Shown: positions 27,150-37,588, counted from the first letter of the stretch. The stretch is 64,000 bases of DNA from Bdellovibrionales bacterium RIFCSPHIGHO2_01_FULL_40_29 (GCA_001771815.1 MEPU01000004.1:124001-188000), one strand, 5' to 3'. Notes: generated by a model not told the origin, from the sequence alone. A program made the numbers and translations.

Positions 27150-28067
27150 TTATTTAAGTCGATGCAAATCAAGAACGGGGCGAGAGGCACAATCCAATGC
27201 TGTTGATTTTGTCTTTCGATTTTGAATTTCAATAGAAGAATCCGTCAAAGAAAATGTGAATCGGTCCGAAGTTTTAGCTTGAGATTTAAAGACAACTAAC
27301 CCATCAAAACGCGTGCAAGCTCCAGTTAAATCAACTGTCATTTCAGATTTTTCTGACTTTAAATTCAGCTCAAACTTGGCTTGTGCATGCTTCACATTCT
27401 TTAAGTCAAAAGAACGAAATTCTACTTTTCCCAAGGTTGCCGCATCACCATTCCAAGCTATCACAGCCAAAGTGTCGATTTTTAAGATATCTTCAAAAGT
27501 TTTTTTCCCGTTATTTACAGTCACTTCAGATAAAGCACTCACTGTTAACTGAGTTAGACCATCACCCAGATTTTTGAAAATTATCTTCTGACGAGCTAAA
27601 GCCAAAGTCAGATCCGCTTTTGAAGAGACCTCTCCGTTGCTAACAGCAAATAATTGATGAGGTAATGTCACAGCTCCAGTATCCACCAGTTCGGCGCTTT
27701 GAATTCTTCCACTGGCATCCATGGTCAAAGTGGCCACCATATCCACCTGAGAGGAGTGATTCATTTTTGCAGATTTCTGCAAACTCAAACCCTTAATGGA
27801 TTTCACTATAACTGATTCAGTTTCGCTGACGACACTGACACTGAGATTCTTCGCCGTCGCGTACTCGGGATTCATTAAAGCATTCAATAGATGAAGAGCT
27901 TCAACTTGTTTATCAAAAGCCACGAAAGACATTTTCAGTTGATCATCGATGGATTGGCTCTCAACAAAACTTCCTGTGTTGGGGCGATTTAACTTTTCAT
28001 CTTTTGGAGCACACGAGGCAAAAAGTAGAGTAGACACAACAGCAAGAACAATGTTTTTTGACGACAC
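27150..28067 (-). CDS. Hypothetical lipoprotein
   Basis: 305 residues from a GTG start preceded by AAGGAG. SSKNIVLAVVSTLLFASC ends in the lipobox LFASC. The mature part has repeated beta-strand patterns (SVVSETESVIVKSI, KAKFELN-like segments) and a two-cysteine tail (ACTRF, ALDCAS). Not recognised. Convergent with the EEP lipoprotein. Confidence 0.7.
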   Translation of the reverse strand: MSSKNIVLAVVSTLLFASCAPKDEKLNRPNTGSFVESQSIDDQLKMSFVAFDKQVEALHLLNALMNPEYATAKNLSVSVVSETESVIVKSIKGLSLQKSAKMNHSSQVDMVATLTMDASGRIQSAELVDTGAVTLPHQLFAVSNGEVSSKADLTLALARQKIIFKNLGDGLTQLTVSALSEVTVNNGKKTFEDILKIDTLAVIAWNGDAATLGKVEFRSFDLKNVKHAQAKFELNLKSEKSEMTVDLTGACTRFDGLVVFKSQAKTSDRFTFSLTDSSIEIQNRKTKSTALDCASRPVLDLHRLK

Positions 28068-28190
28068 AGAGGACTCCTTATTTAAGTCAACAAGACCCGT
28101 TTGGTATAACCCAAATGCCCTAAAATCGTCCAGTGATAGCCTATGAACTTAACCAAATCCTAATGAACCCTGTGAAAAATACAAGACTGT

Positions 28191-29333
28191 CTAACGTGTA
28201 AACACTGATAATTTAATCTTAAGCCCTTGATTTGAAAAATCAATTTGCGAACTTAACGAAAGCGATTGAAACTCAATTTTCATCGACTCAGGGTGCAATA
28301 TAATGGCTCCAGCAAGGGGCCTCTGATTTTCTAAATGCTTAAACACCTTTGGAACAGCGTCTTGTTTCAAACGAATTCCGTACGGGGGATTTGCCACAAT
28401 CCATACGTTTTCAGGAAAATCAGACGATGTCAGGCCAAGGCTATCCCTATTGAGAGTTGAAAGTTGAAATCCAATTTCAGGAAAAATTTCACGAAAGTGC
28501 TTTTCATTTTCCTGCAAATTATGAATCGCTTTTTCATCCGAATCGATTCCAATAAGTCTTATATTCTGAGGCTTCTGAATCCATCGCAAATTTTTCTTCC
28601 ATGATTCTGAATTGAAAATTTTAGGTTTATTCTTAAACTCCAACCAAGAATACTTACGATTTAAGTTGGGAGTTTTAAAACTGGCTATTTCAAAAAGTAT
28701 CGTTCCTGATCCAACAAAGGGATCTAGAAAAACATCAGATTCTAAATTGGCACCACTCTTAAATAACTGTTGCGCCATCAGGGCCGCTAAATTCTCGCGA
28801 AGAGGAGCTTCTCCGCGAAATAGAGCGTACCCACGGCGGTGTAAATTTTCGCCAGCCGTATCCAGACTGATCACAGCATTATCTTTGATGATTCGAATAT
28901 ACAGCTGCTGCTTAGCCTCATCTGAAACTTTAAAGGCTAAGCTTCCAAGTGCTTTTGTTGCTGCTTCAATCAAGTTTCTCTCGTGATTCAACCGGGATTT
29001 ACCCGTTTCAATTTTAAGTGAAATATTTTTTTCTGTTAACCATTTATCCAATGGCATTTGCCATAATTCTTTTTCAAATTGATCATAAAAACGAGCCGGA
29101 AATTTATGAATTCGTACCAACACTCGCAGGGCCAATTTTGAAAAAAGATTGATTTGATATCCCAAGTGATCAGAACATTTAAATTCCACGCCTCCGGGTT
29201 CGATATTAAGCTCTGGCAAAGGTTCACGAGTAGGTTGACCATCCAGGTCCATCATTTCAAACCAAAATGAATTCAATTCTTCAGCCAGTCGTTCTTCGAA
29301 ATGAATGGGGCAGCTTACAAAAAAAGTAGACAC
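28191..29333 (-). CDS. THUMP-domain RNA methyltransferase (RlmL/Trm-like)
   Basis: 380 residues. An N-terminal ferredoxin-like/THUMP region (about 60-160) is followed by a Rossmann methyltransferase: SAM motif FLDPFVGSGTILFEIA, LIGIDSDEKAI, and the catalytic VANPPYGIRL (NPPY, adenine or guanine N-methylation of RNA). Closest in layout to RlmL N2-guanine methyltransferase N-terminal half. Its ATG directly follows the barrel gene's stop, so it sits at the end of the operon that starts with the 35162 barrel. Confidence 0.88.
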   Translation of the reverse strand: MSTFFVSCPIHFEERLAEELNSFWFEMMDLDGQPTREPLPELNIEPGGVEFKCSDHLGYQINLFSKLALRVLVRIHKFPARFYDQFEKELWQMPLDKWLTEKNISLKIETGKSRLNHERNLIEAATKALGSLAFKVSDEAKQQLYIRIIKDNAVISLDTAGENLHRRGYALFRGEAPLRENLAALMAQQLFKSGANLESDVFLDPFVGSGTILFEIASFKTPNLNRKYSWLEFKNKPKIFNSESWKKNLRWIQKPQNIRLIGIDSDEKAIHNLQENEKHFREIFPEIGFQLSTLNRDSLGLTSSDFPENVWIVANPPYGIRLKQDAVPKVFKHLENQRPLAGAIILHPESMKIEFQSLSLSSQIDFSNQGLKIKLSVFTR

Positions 29334-30362
29334 TTAAAATCTCCAGAAAAAATCAACAAAGCCGTAATAACCATCCGTAGGATCCAACTTTAACTTTGTC
29401 ACATCTGTGGTGTTTATCGAAAGCTGAGCATGAAAACGATCATAAATCCAAATATAGGACACGAAACCACCCAGCGCCTTCTTTTCAAAATTATAATTAG
29501 GTCCAATTAAAAAACGATCCCAATTGTCTCGAATAATTTCATAACCTGATTGAAATGAACTTGATCCCAAGGCTTTGATTGCCGCCGCATCAGCAGCACC
29601 TTCCCACTTGATCAAACCGAGACTTAAAAAAATATGAGAAATCTGGGAATCCGATGAAATCGTATCCCAGTAGACGTTCAGATTGATTGTGGTTTCTTTC
29701 TCTTCAGTCAATTTAATAAAAGAGAGCCCCGTTGAAACTGTCTTATCTTCATCATCAATCACCCGCGCTTTAAAATTAAAGTTTGGTCGCCCAAATAGAT
29801 TCACTGTTAAAAATGTTCCAACAGTCAGCCAATCTTTGACTCCATAAGATAAATTTCCGAGATAATTGATCAAATACTCTTCTTCAAAAAGTGTTTGAGC
29901 CGTTTCACCAATTGCAAATCCTTGATAAAATAATGGACGGTACCGTGAGGAGACATTCGCATGACTTTTTTTAATAATAAGATCTGTCGAACCAATAAAC
30001 TCGTCATTGTATTCTGCTAGATCCATCCGGCGCACCACATCTCCGGATTGGATAAAATAGCGTCTTGATTGGCGAAGCAGGCGGGCTCGAAGTTCAAATT
30101 TATTGTTGCTGAGCTTTTTAATCGAATTGAGTTCTAAAAATCCGATGACACCCAGTTTTGAATTTTTTGAAATGACGGGTAAAATCTCGCCAACTTCCCA
30201 TCCAGACTGTTCGGAAATAGCTGTGATTTTTTGATAATCAAGAAATTTATCAACAAGTGCGGAACTCTGTACTGGATTTTCCGCAAACACATAGTCGCAG
30301 CCAAATGCTAAAATAAAAAAGGCGACTAGAGCTGAGACACCTTGGGATGATAGTTCACGCAT
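29334..30362 (-). CDS. Outer-membrane/exported beta-rich protein
   Basis: 342 residues, starting MRELSSQGVSALVAFFILAF with a signal cleaved near YVFA-ENP. The body alternates strands (LTVGTFLTVNLFGRPNFNFK, YDRFHAQLSINTT) and ends in WRF, the usual C-terminal aromatic of a barrel. The start at 30362 lies 37 bases inside the MFS gene; the longer frame further upstream does not look like coding. Not recognised. Placed between an MFS transporter and a methyltransferase. Confidence 0.65.
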   Translation of the reverse strand: MRELSSQGVSALVAFFILAFGCDYVFAENPVQSSALVDKFLDYQKITAISEQSGWEVGEILPVISKNSKLGVIGFLELNSIKKLSNNKFELRARLLRQSRRYFIQSGDVVRRMDLAEYNDEFIGSTDLIIKKSHANVSSRYRPLFYQGFAIGETAQTLFEEEYLINYLGNLSYGVKDWLTVGTFLTVNLFGRPNFNFKARVIDDEDKTVSTGLSFIKLTEEKETTINLNVYWDTISSDSQISHIFLSLGLIKWEGAADAAAIKALGSSSFQSGYEIIRDNWDRFLIGPNYNFEKKALGGFVSYIWIYDRFHAQLSINTTDVTKLKLDPTDGYYGFVDFFWRF

Positions 30363-31477
30363 ATTAAAGATAAGATTAGCGAAATAATCCCAACTCCGAA
30401 AGCATAAAATAAACCAAAATGATCTGTCAGATAACCAACACCTAAATGCATAGCAATGACGCACAAACTTTGAAAACTCAGAGCAAAAGTTATAAATTGT
30501 CGCTGAAATATCCCCGTCTGCTCGGCGATATAAGCAACACTCACCGGATAAAAAGGCGCCATGGCCATTCCCAGCAGAACAAAAAATAAGGGATGAACTG
30601 TTAATCCCAGCGCTAGACAAATGATGGATGCTAGCAAACTACTGTTTAACTGTGCCTTATAGGTCGCTGTAAATGTTCGAATTGCAAATATCAAACGACC
30701 CAGTAGAAGCATCACAAAGAAACCCGTGACGTAATAACTGGATTTCTCCAAATCCATCGCAAAGTAGGTTCGCATATACAGTGCCAGACGCGTTGAAATC
30801 ATGATTTCAGCGACAACATAAAATGCCAGCAACCCACCAAATAGCAGCAAAGCCTTTTTTGAATTTTTGTGGTTCTTTACTTTTTCAGGCGCTTGGTGAA
30901 CTTCAAACCGAGGCCGTGCTCGGTACAACGAAGCCGCCAATGCCACAATACCCGCAAAAATGGCTGTCACTAAAAATGCGGATCTCCATGAACCAAAAAA
31001 TGCTGTTGAAAAAGAAGCCACCAATGGCGCTAATAAACTGGATAATCCATAAATACCATGCAGCCCTGAAAGAGCTTTTGACTGTGAGGGCCCATCGACA
31101 CTCTCGGCCACCAACACATTCTGAGTCAGCGCCACAAGCCCCATGCTTCCACCAAACAGAGCCGCACCAACAATATACCATATATAAGTCGAAGAAATTC
31201 CCATCGTTGCAAGCCCCGCTCCCATTGCAAAAATGGAAATGCAGAGCACTCGGCTGAGTGTGTAATTTCGCAACAACGCCCCGGCAAAGATATTACCAAA
31301 AAATGCGGCCGTCGAGGCCACAGCAAAACTCAGTGAGCCCTGCGCGTTTGTTAAATTAAAAAAAAGAAGTAGTTCTGGGTACAGTGGTCCACGAATATTG
31401 TCCGACATTCCTAAGACGAACATCGCAAGACAGGCAAAACCAATGGCCCAGACTCGACGATTCATCTTGAGTCCCAT
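30326..31477 (-). CDS. Major facilitator superfamily transporter
   Basis: 383 residues with about 12 hydrophobic helices (VWAIGFACLAMFVLGMSDNI opens helix 1; AFFGNIFAGALLRNYTLSR between helices 2 and 3). An MFS antiporter-like glycine-rich helix (ALFGGSMGLVALTQNVLV) is visible. Substrate unknown. It follows the large EF-hand lipoprotein by three bases, in the same operon. Start could also be ATG at 31465 (MNRRV). Confidence 0.85.
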   Translation of the reverse strand: MGLKMNRRVWAIGFACLAMFVLGMSDNIRGPLYPELLLFFNLTNAQGSLSFAVASTAAFFGNIFAGALLRNYTLSRVLCISIFAMGAGLATMGISSTYIWYIVGAALFGGSMGLVALTQNVLVAESVDGPSQSKALSGLHGIYGLSSLLAPLVASFSTAFFGSWRSAFLVTAIFAGIVALAASLYRARPRFEVHQAPEKVKNHKNSKKALLLFGGLLAFYVVAEIMISTRLALYMRTYFAMDLEKSSYYVTGFFVMLLLGRLIFAIRTFTATYKAQLNSSLLASIICLALGLTVHPLFFVLLGMAMAPFYPVSVAYIAEQTGIFQRQFITFALSFQSLCVIAMHLGVGYLTDHFGLFYAFGVGIISLILSLICVNYHPKVSQL

Positions 31478-31480
31478 ATC

Positions 31481-33850
31481 TCAAGATCCTAGTACGGCTT
31501 TCAGTATTTTAAAAGTCTTTATAATTGTTCGACGATCGACCTCGCCCTTAAAGTTAATCAATGAGCGCTTGCCTAGGCATGGAGCTGGATTCAGATCTGT
31601 TATTCCTGGAGTGACACCATTATAAACAAGAAAAATAAATGACTCCTGAATAAGGTCCTCTTGAGAGTAGCAACCGTAACCCAACGCCTGCACCAATGGT
31701 AAGTTAAAAAGTTCCAACTGCTCTTGGGCTGTTTGTTGAGCAAACTCAGTCGCGAAATTCTTAAACCGCGGATAGGCCCAGCGAATTTCCTGATGCGAAA
31801 ATGACCAATTTCGATCCACATCAAACTGAGCATAAATGGATTCAATATAATGAAGTAAAATAGAGAAAGTACGAAGGTCTGCAGTTTCCAATTTACCTTT
31901 GGCTGCTGGATTGATTCGCGCGACATCCATCGCCTCATTATAAAATTCAGAAAAATTTTTATCATCCAGTCGATTTAAAAAACCCACAAGATACGATAAA
32001 TTATTAAAATAGTATTTATAGTTTTCTTTAAAATCTTTATATGCACAAGCTTCATTAATCCATGGATTTCCAAAAACATCTATTTCATCTTTTACCTGAC
32101 AATTGGCTTTCGTGGAAGTCACTTTCGAGAATCCCGTGACCAATTCTTGATACGTCTGGCTCCCGCCAGATGTTAAAATATTCAAATACTGAAGCGTCTC
32201 TAGAAAACTCATCTGAGTGTTTCCATCTGCTGCATATGAAAAAAGATTTGCTTCCTTAAAGCTGCGAGGCCCTGAGTTCTCGGTGCGTGGATCGAAAGCT
32301 TTTGTTTCTAAACCAAAATTTTTAAATTCAGCATACCATTTAGTCAAATCGGCTTCAGTCATCACGGCATTCCAAATGGATCGGGTCTCAAAAGCATTTC
32401 CCCAGCCAATCATCAGTTCACGCGCTAAAAATTTCACAAACACTCCGCGCGCCAGATCCTGCCAATTCTGATCCCAGATTTCTTGATTAACAGCAATGAC
32501 CATTTTATTGAATCGGTATACCACGGGGCGATCACTTAAGAATTCATTTCGCAACTCGTGAACGAATTGTAAAATTTTTGAATGCTCAGATGTCTGAGGG
32601 GCAATATCCATTTTGGCTAAAGGAACTTTAAAATCATACTTAACTAATGCCGCTTGAATTTGACTGATTGGCATTCGGCCATTCTCAGGGATTTTCAACT
32701 GATTTAGAAAACTCATATAAAGTTTGAGCGTCGAAATTTCTCGTTTTATATTAACAAAGTGAATCTTCTTTAAACCCTCAAAAACAGCTGTGTCACCTGT
32801 CGAACCTTTCTCAAAAACTCGAACTAATAACGTTCTATAGAACTGCTGCAATGTCTCGGTCTTCATTTGAATTGGTAAAATCCCCTGTTCCGCAATTTTA
32901 GCAACAAAAGGATCCATGGTTGTCGTTGAAATAATATTCTTTTTTCGAAACTGAATTGAGTTTTCAAGGATTCGAAGCCAACTTTCAATGTAGCTCACGC
33001 TTTCATTTAAAGCTGACGCATCTTTGATTTCAAATAAAACCAAACCTTGCGTATTCAACGAGTGCAGTCTTAAAATCTCTATAAAACTCTCAATGACCGA
33101 GTCAAAGTCAGACTTCGTCTGCAGAATTTCAGATCCCGTAAGCAAATTTTTAACATCCGTTGCCAAATCAACCAAACCCGCATGCTCTTCAGGAATAAGC
33201 TTTAAATGATCCACCAACAATTTAAAATCTTCAAAAACATAATCAGAACGAATCAAATGACTGGCTTCAACAAGTCGCTTTAACGAGTGTTCAAGCTGCT
33301 TAAACCCAGAAGCAATTGTTTCCTTGGTCACAACCGTGTCGGTGGCTTTTTTAAAAGTAAATAAGTGCACATACGGCAATAGCAAATGGACTTCAGGTTT
33401 TAGAATTTGAAGATACGCCCGTAATTGTGAAATCTCCGTCTTGGTCAGTTTCTGGTTATCCCCGCCCAATACCGCTGTCTTTAATTTTAAAATATCAACT
33501 GTTGCATCCCGAGAAACTTCAGCCTCTTTAATGAAAGTTTCAAAAATCTGAAATAAATCTTCACTTGAAAAGGACTGCTTATCCTGAGAACCCTCTGCTC
33601 GAACCTGAAACTCATTTAAAGTGATATCCAAGCAATCAAAAGTTTGATCAATTTCTTTCGCAGTCACCTGAGTGGTTAAAAAGAACTTCACTTTACTCGA
33701 GACATCTTTCAAACACTTTAAATTGTCATTTTTAACTTCGATAAAATTTGGCTGACTGGGTTTCCCCTCTAAAAACTTGGAACATCCTGAAAAAAACACT
33801 GCAAATGAAGCCAAAGCAGCTATGGGGAACACCTTACAATTAAAAATCAT
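31481..33850 (-). CDS. Large EF-hand lipoprotein, module copy A
   Basis: 789 residues. Signal FPIAALASFAVFFSGC gives a lipoprotein anchored in the envelope. Most of the protein is helical, with the segment LKLKTAVLGGDNQKLTKTEI recurring in related form in its paralog. A canonical EF-hand loop DVDRNWSFSHQE lies near residue 680 (positions 31787-31822). Paralog of the 40600-43737 product and, like it, preceded by and overlapping a barrel gene. Start at 33850 preferred over 33862. No known function; calcium binding is inferred from the loop. Confidence 0.8.
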   Translation of the reverse strand: MIFNCKVFPIAALASFAVFFSGCSKFLEGKPSQPNFIEVKNDNLKCLKDVSSKVKFFLTTQVTAKEIDQTFDCLDITLNEFQVRAEGSQDKQSFSSEDLFQIFETFIKEAEVSRDATVDILKLKTAVLGGDNQKLTKTEISQLRAYLQILKPEVHLLLPYVHLFTFKKATDTVVTKETIASGFKQLEHSLKRLVEASHLIRSDYVFEDFKLLVDHLKLIPEEHAGLVDLATDVKNLLTGSEILQTKSDFDSVIESFIEILRLHSLNTQGLVLFEIKDASALNESVSYIESWLRILENSIQFRKKNIISTTTMDPFVAKIAEQGILPIQMKTETLQQFYRTLLVRVFEKGSTGDTAVFEGLKKIHFVNIKREISTLKLYMSFLNQLKIPENGRMPISQIQAALVKYDFKVPLAKMDIAPQTSEHSKILQFVHELRNEFLSDRPVVYRFNKMVIAVNQEIWDQNWQDLARGVFVKFLARELMIGWGNAFETRSIWNAVMTEADLTKWYAEFKNFGLETKAFDPRTENSGPRSFKEANLFSYAADGNTQMSFLETLQYLNILTSGGSQTYQELVTGFSKVTSTKANCQVKDEIDVFGNPWINEACAYKDFKENYKYYFNNLSYLVGFLNRLDDKNFSEFYNEAMDVARINPAAKGKLETADLRTFSILLHYIESIYAQFDVDRNWSFSHQEIRWAYPRFKNFATEFAQQTAQEQLELFNLPLVQALGYGCYSQEDLIQESFIFLVYNGVTPGITDLNPAPCLGKRSLINFKGEVDRRTIIKTFKILKAVLGS

Positions 33851-35162
33851 AACTAGCTCCAATCCAAAACTGATCCAAATTTCGACTTGAATTCATATTC
33901 AAACTCGCATCGTCCAAGGTCTCTATTAATATAACATCCGACCAAAAGGCCCAAGGTCCTTTTATATTAAAACGATTATAGAAATTTATTTGCGTAAAGC
34001 CGTCGGACTGGCTGGTCGTATAGCGTAACTGAGATTCTAATTTCAGTTGCTTTAGAAAGATTTCACTGTACTTCAATTGAATCTGTACGGCTTGACGATA
34101 AAGAAATCGCTGAGTCAAACTCGGTCGATCAGGCGAGGCATCAATGCCAACTTCGGTGACTTCACCGCCACTGGTATCCATGACGGCAATACCAAATTGA
34201 AAAGGCTTAAAATGATATAGGAAGCTGGGCCCCCATGTTGTGCTTTCATTCAGTATGGGTGTGGTGGCCGAGTTTTCAAAAGTGGGTGTTTGAGGTTTTG
34301 CGTGAATCACAGATAACTGTGCAAAGCCCCACTCTTGATGATATCCAAAATCAGCAGACACTAATGTTTCATTATAAACTTTTGGAACAACATTGATTTT
34401 GACCCGAGGAGCAATCACCGCGCTGGTGTATCCCAGAGCCAATTGATTTGATGGTTTGTAACTTGCCGAAACAGTTCCAAACAGTCCTTTTTCAGCCCCT
34501 AGTCGCAACTGAATTGCAAGCAACGGACGCAAGACAACGTCTTGAGTTTCAGGTGTCTGAATAGTGTAATCAATGGGTAACTGCTGCCCTTGAATTTGAA
34601 TATTCTGAGGCGGATTATGAAACCAAGGATTTGTTTCTGTAAATTGACCTTCTTTGATTTCATAGCTTGGCCCCTGGTCTGGAATAAACAAATGGGAAGC
34701 AAACAATGTTAATCCCCAGTTTTCTTTCTGTTGGTCCCAGAATAATCCCGTCAGCCCCTGATTCTGTGGGTCCAGCGTATTCCATCGAAACTGAGGCTGA
34801 AAGAGACCTAAATTAAACTGTGAATCCAGAGCTGACCATTTCATCACTTTACGACCCAAAAAATATTTTGTGTCTTTGGAGTATTGGATTAAAAAGTAAC
34901 CCTCTCGCAGATTCAGATAACTGAGGTTTGAGTTTCCCACTGCGTACATTCCTGTCGCACTCACCATGAATAAATCAGGTGATTTTTCATTGGATCGTAA
35001 GCTAGCACCAATAAAACCAAAGCTATTCTTGTCAGGATTATCGAAGTCGGAACTGATGAAAGACAGACCATGAACTTCAATAGAAGTGATCGTCTCAGAA
35101 TGAGACATCTGAGCAAAGACAAGAATGACTACAATTGAGACATATCGAAACCATATGGACAT
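33840..35162 (-). CDS. Outer-membrane barrel protein, module copy A
   Basis: 440 residues, signal YVSIVVILVFAQMSHS-ET. The mature protein looks like a large beta-barrel and ends in Tyr-Asp-Phe. Shared with its paralog at 43727-45118: FLGRKVMKWSALDSQFNLGL, QGLTGL, and IPDQGPSYE, aligning with ILGRKIENFSFLDRQQNLGL, QGLIGL and IPNQGPQVYE. Its stop lies inside the start of the downstream lipoprotein gene (overlap 11 bases), so the two are translationally coupled. First gene of an operon running to the 28191 methyltransferase. Confidence 0.78.
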   Translation of the reverse strand: MSIWFRYVSIVVILVFAQMSHSETITSIEVHGLSFISSDFDNPDKNSFGFIGASLRSNEKSPDLFMVSATGMYAVGNSNLSYLNLREGYFLIQYSKDTKYFLGRKVMKWSALDSQFNLGLFQPQFRWNTLDPQNQGLTGLFWDQQKENWGLTLFASHLFIPDQGPSYEIKEGQFTETNPWFHNPPQNIQIQGQQLPIDYTIQTPETQDVVLRPLLAIQLRLGAEKGLFGTVSASYKPSNQLALGYTSAVIAPRVKINVVPKVYNETLVSADFGYHQEWGFAQLSVIHAKPQTPTFENSATTPILNESTTWGPSFLYHFKPFQFGIAVMDTSGGEVTEVGIDASPDRPSLTQRFLYRQAVQIQLKYSEIFLKQLKLESQLRYTTSQSDGFTQINFYNRFNIKGPWAFWSDVILIETLDDASLNMNSSRNLDQFWIGASYDF

Positions 35163-35293
35163 ACCGATAAACCTACAATGCCCATGCCTTTCGCGAGAGC
35201 CTTGAATCGAATAAATGCGCTCCTAGAAGCAATACACAGGAATTAGCACAACGAACCTAGACAGGTGCCGGATTTTGTAAATAACATGTCCTC

Positions 35294-36277
35294 ATGAAGA
35301 TCTTGATCATTCGTTTTTCGAGCATTGGTGATATGACCCAAGCGCTGAGCATTCCAGGCCTTATCAAAGCCGTTCAGCCCGAAACAGAAATTCATTTTGT
35401 GACTCGTCAAGATTATGCAGAACTTGCTCAGAATAATCCGTCGATTCATCGACTCTGGGTATTGGATAAAAATACAGGCTTCAGGGGACTTCTTCGCTTG
35501 ATCTCTCATCTGAAAAACGAAAATTTCACTCACATTTATGATGCTCATAATAATTTGCGCTCTTTTTTGATTCGCACGTTATTAATCGGACCCCAAAAAT
35601 TAGTGCGCCCCATGATGCGAATAAAGCGATTTCTCCTTCTTCAATTTCATATCAATTTATTTGAAAAACCTTTTTCAGGTCAGCGTGATCTTTTGAAGCC
35701 GCTGGAAAAATGGGGCTTCCCATTTTCATTGCCCCCGACACCACAGATTTTTCTTGATCAAAAAACTCGTGACGACTCGGCTGACCTTCAAAAAAAACAT
35801 GGACTTCTTAATTATTGTATCCTGGTGCCCTCCGCAGCCTATGAACTCAAGCGATGGCCAATGACCTCATGGCAAAAGTTAGTTCAACTTCACCCTGAAA
35901 TTCAATTCGTTGTTTTAGCTGGAAAAACTGATCTCTTTACTCATGCCTTAGATCATTTTAAGAATATTGTGAATTTAACAGGTAAAACCACACTGCTGCA
36001 GTCGGCAGGACTTATTCAATCCGCAAAAGCTGTTGTCAGTAATGATACAGGCCTTTTGCATATATCTGAACAATTGGGAATACCTGCTATTGCCTTAATG
36101 GGACCAGCTCCCTTTGGTTTTCCATCTCGTCCCAGCACGATGATCCTTGAACGAAATTTGAAATGCCGCCCTTGTAGCAAGCATGGGCAAGGCCCCTGTG
36201 TGAATCCGCGTTTTCAAGAATGCCTTCAATCAATCACCGCCGAAGAAGTTACGCAGAAATTAAAGACACTTTTATGA
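35294..36277 (+). CDS. Glycosyltransferase family 9 (heptosyltransferase-like)
   Basis: 327 residues. MKILIIRFSSIGDMTQALSI is the classic heptosyltransferase start, and VSNDTGLLHISEQLGIPAIA is the donor-binding signature. Transfers heptose to the LPS inner core in the cytoplasmic face of the inner membrane. Its TGA overlaps the kdtA ATG by 4 bases, so the two LPS-core genes are coupled. Confidence 0.92.
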   Translation: MKILIIRFSSIGDMTQALSIPGLIKAVQPETEIHFVTRQDYAELAQNNPSIHRLWVLDKNTGFRGLLRLISHLKNENFTHIYDAHNNLRSFLIRTLLIGPQKLVRPMMRIKRFLLLQFHINLFEKPFSGQRDLLKPLEKWGFPFSLPPTPQIFLDQKTRDDSADLQKKHGLLNYCILVPSAAYELKRWPMTSWQKLVQLHPEIQFVVLAGKTDLFTHALDHFKNIVNLTGKTTLLQSAGLIQSAKAVVSNDTGLLHISEQLGIPAIALMGPAPFGFPSRPSTMILERNLKCRPCSKHGQGPCVNPRFQECLQSITAEEVTQKLKTLL

Positions 36278-37503
36278 TTCATATATTTTTACTCTTTTAT
36301 AGACCTCTTTACGCCGCTTTCAAATGGATTTTAATAGCTGGTCAATCACTGTGGGGATCAAAACTCAAAGCGGCCATTGAACTCAAAGAACAACCTCTAA
36401 ATATTCCATCTTTAAAACCAGATGTATTCTGGTTTCATGCCTCGAGTGGTGAAATTGAATATGTCAAATCACTCATTCGCGAATCCAAGGTTCGATTTCC
36501 AAACTGTTCTTTAATCGTGAGTTACTCGTCACCTTCCGCAACCAAACTATTTGATTCGATTCAGAATCAAGTGGATTTTTTCTTTCCTCTGCCCTGGGAT
36601 CAACCCCGTCGCATTCAGAATCTACTGAAACAGCTTCAACCCAAGGCCTTCTTTTTTGCACGCACAGATCTGTGGTCAGAACTCATCTATCAGCTGACAA
36701 AAACACCCACAAAAATCTATATCATTTCATATAATCCCAGCTTGAACTTTTTAAATCGCCTCTGGTCGCGTCTTTTCTTATCTCATTTTTCAGGAATATT
36801 TTGCACAGAACCTTTTCAAGAAAGTATTTTGAAAGACTTAGTCACTGATCCAAAGACTGTCTCATGCCCCGGTGACACTCGATTTGACCAAGTATTTTGG
36901 CGACTTCAACAACCGACAAAAGTGCCATTTCAAATACCGACGCCTTATCTGGTTCTAGGCTCCACATGGCCCGAAGATGAAAATATTTTTACCCCTTTGT
37001 TGAATCAAATCGTCGCCATGGGTTATAAAATTGTGTGGTCACCTCATGAGATTCAAACAGCGAATATCCACCGCATCAGTTTGATTCTTCAAAAATCCAA
37101 ATTGACCTATCAAAAATTTTCAGACCTTTCGTCAACAGAAGTTGATGTGATTCTGATTGATCGCATTGGCTATTTGGCTGACTTCTATCGTCATGCCGAT
37201 GGCGCATTTATTGGTGGGTCATTCAAAGCTAAAGTTCATTCAGTCATGGAACCCCTGTGTTGCGCCATACCTGTCATCACTGGACCACATATTCAGAATT
37301 CGCCCGAAGCGATGAGGTATCACCAGATTATTATGAATGAATTGCGCGTCGTGCAGGTGACTACAAGCTCTAACGAGTTTATAGCCGCATTAGAAAAAAT
37401 CAAAACAATGCAAAAAGGTGATTTTAAAAAGCTCCTCATTGGAAATTTGGAAAAAAATCGGTATGCCACGCGACGAATTATGAACTCTATCTTCGATAAT
37501 TGA
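36274..37503 (+). CDS. waaA: 3-deoxy-D-manno-octulosonate (Kdo) transferase
   Basis: 409 residues of GT30. An N-terminal hydrophobic segment (FLLFYRPLYAAFKWILIAGQ) anchors it. FWFHASSGEIEYVKSLI contains the catalytic Glu of WaaA (SGE), and the C-terminal half holds GSTWPEDENIFTPLL and FIGGSFKAKVHSVMEPL. Adds Kdo to lipid A precursor. The start at 36274 is chosen because it overlaps the heptosyltransferase stop in ATGA; a longer frame from 36220 lies inside the previous gene. Confidence 0.92.
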   Translation: MIHIFLLFYRPLYAAFKWILIAGQSLWGSKLKAAIELKEQPLNIPSLKPDVFWFHASSGEIEYVKSLIRESKVRFPNCSLIVSYSSPSATKLFDSIQNQVDFFFPLPWDQPRRIQNLLKQLQPKAFFFARTDLWSELIYQLTKTPTKIYIISYNPSLNFLNRLWSRLFLSHFSGIFCTEPFQESILKDLVTDPKTVSCPGDTRFDQVFWRLQQPTKVPFQIPTPYLVLGSTWPEDENIFTPLLNQIVAMGYKIVWSPHEIQTANIHRISLILQKSKLTYQKFSDLSSTEVDVILIDRIGYLADFYRHADGAFIGGSFKAKVHSVMEPLCCAIPVITGPHIQNSPEAMRYHQIIMNELRVVQVTTSSNEFIAALEKIKTMQKGDFKKLLIGNLEKNRYATRRIMNSIFDN

Positions 37504-37588
37504 TCTCAACAAATCGTGTCAAACGACTGTTGGTTTGAGTCCCTGAATACTCTCACGTACAGTATTTTCTTTATATTGGAGCATCTCT

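Noticed and set aside
28612-28986. 124-residue plus-strand frame
   Set aside because: Antisense shadow of the THUMP methyltransferase gene, which has clear motifs.
30363-30620. Extended N-terminus (86 codons) of the barrel gene at 29334-30362
   Set aside because: It overlaps MFS coding sequence, is rich in Cys/Trp/Phe typical of a shadow frame, and the signal peptide begins only at 30362.
30823-31257. 144-residue plus-strand frame
   Set aside because: Antisense to the MFS transporter; no start signal and no recognisable content.
37516-37540. Short inverted repeat TCAAAC...GTTTGA after waaA considered as terminator
   Set aside because: Only six base pairs and no following T-tract.
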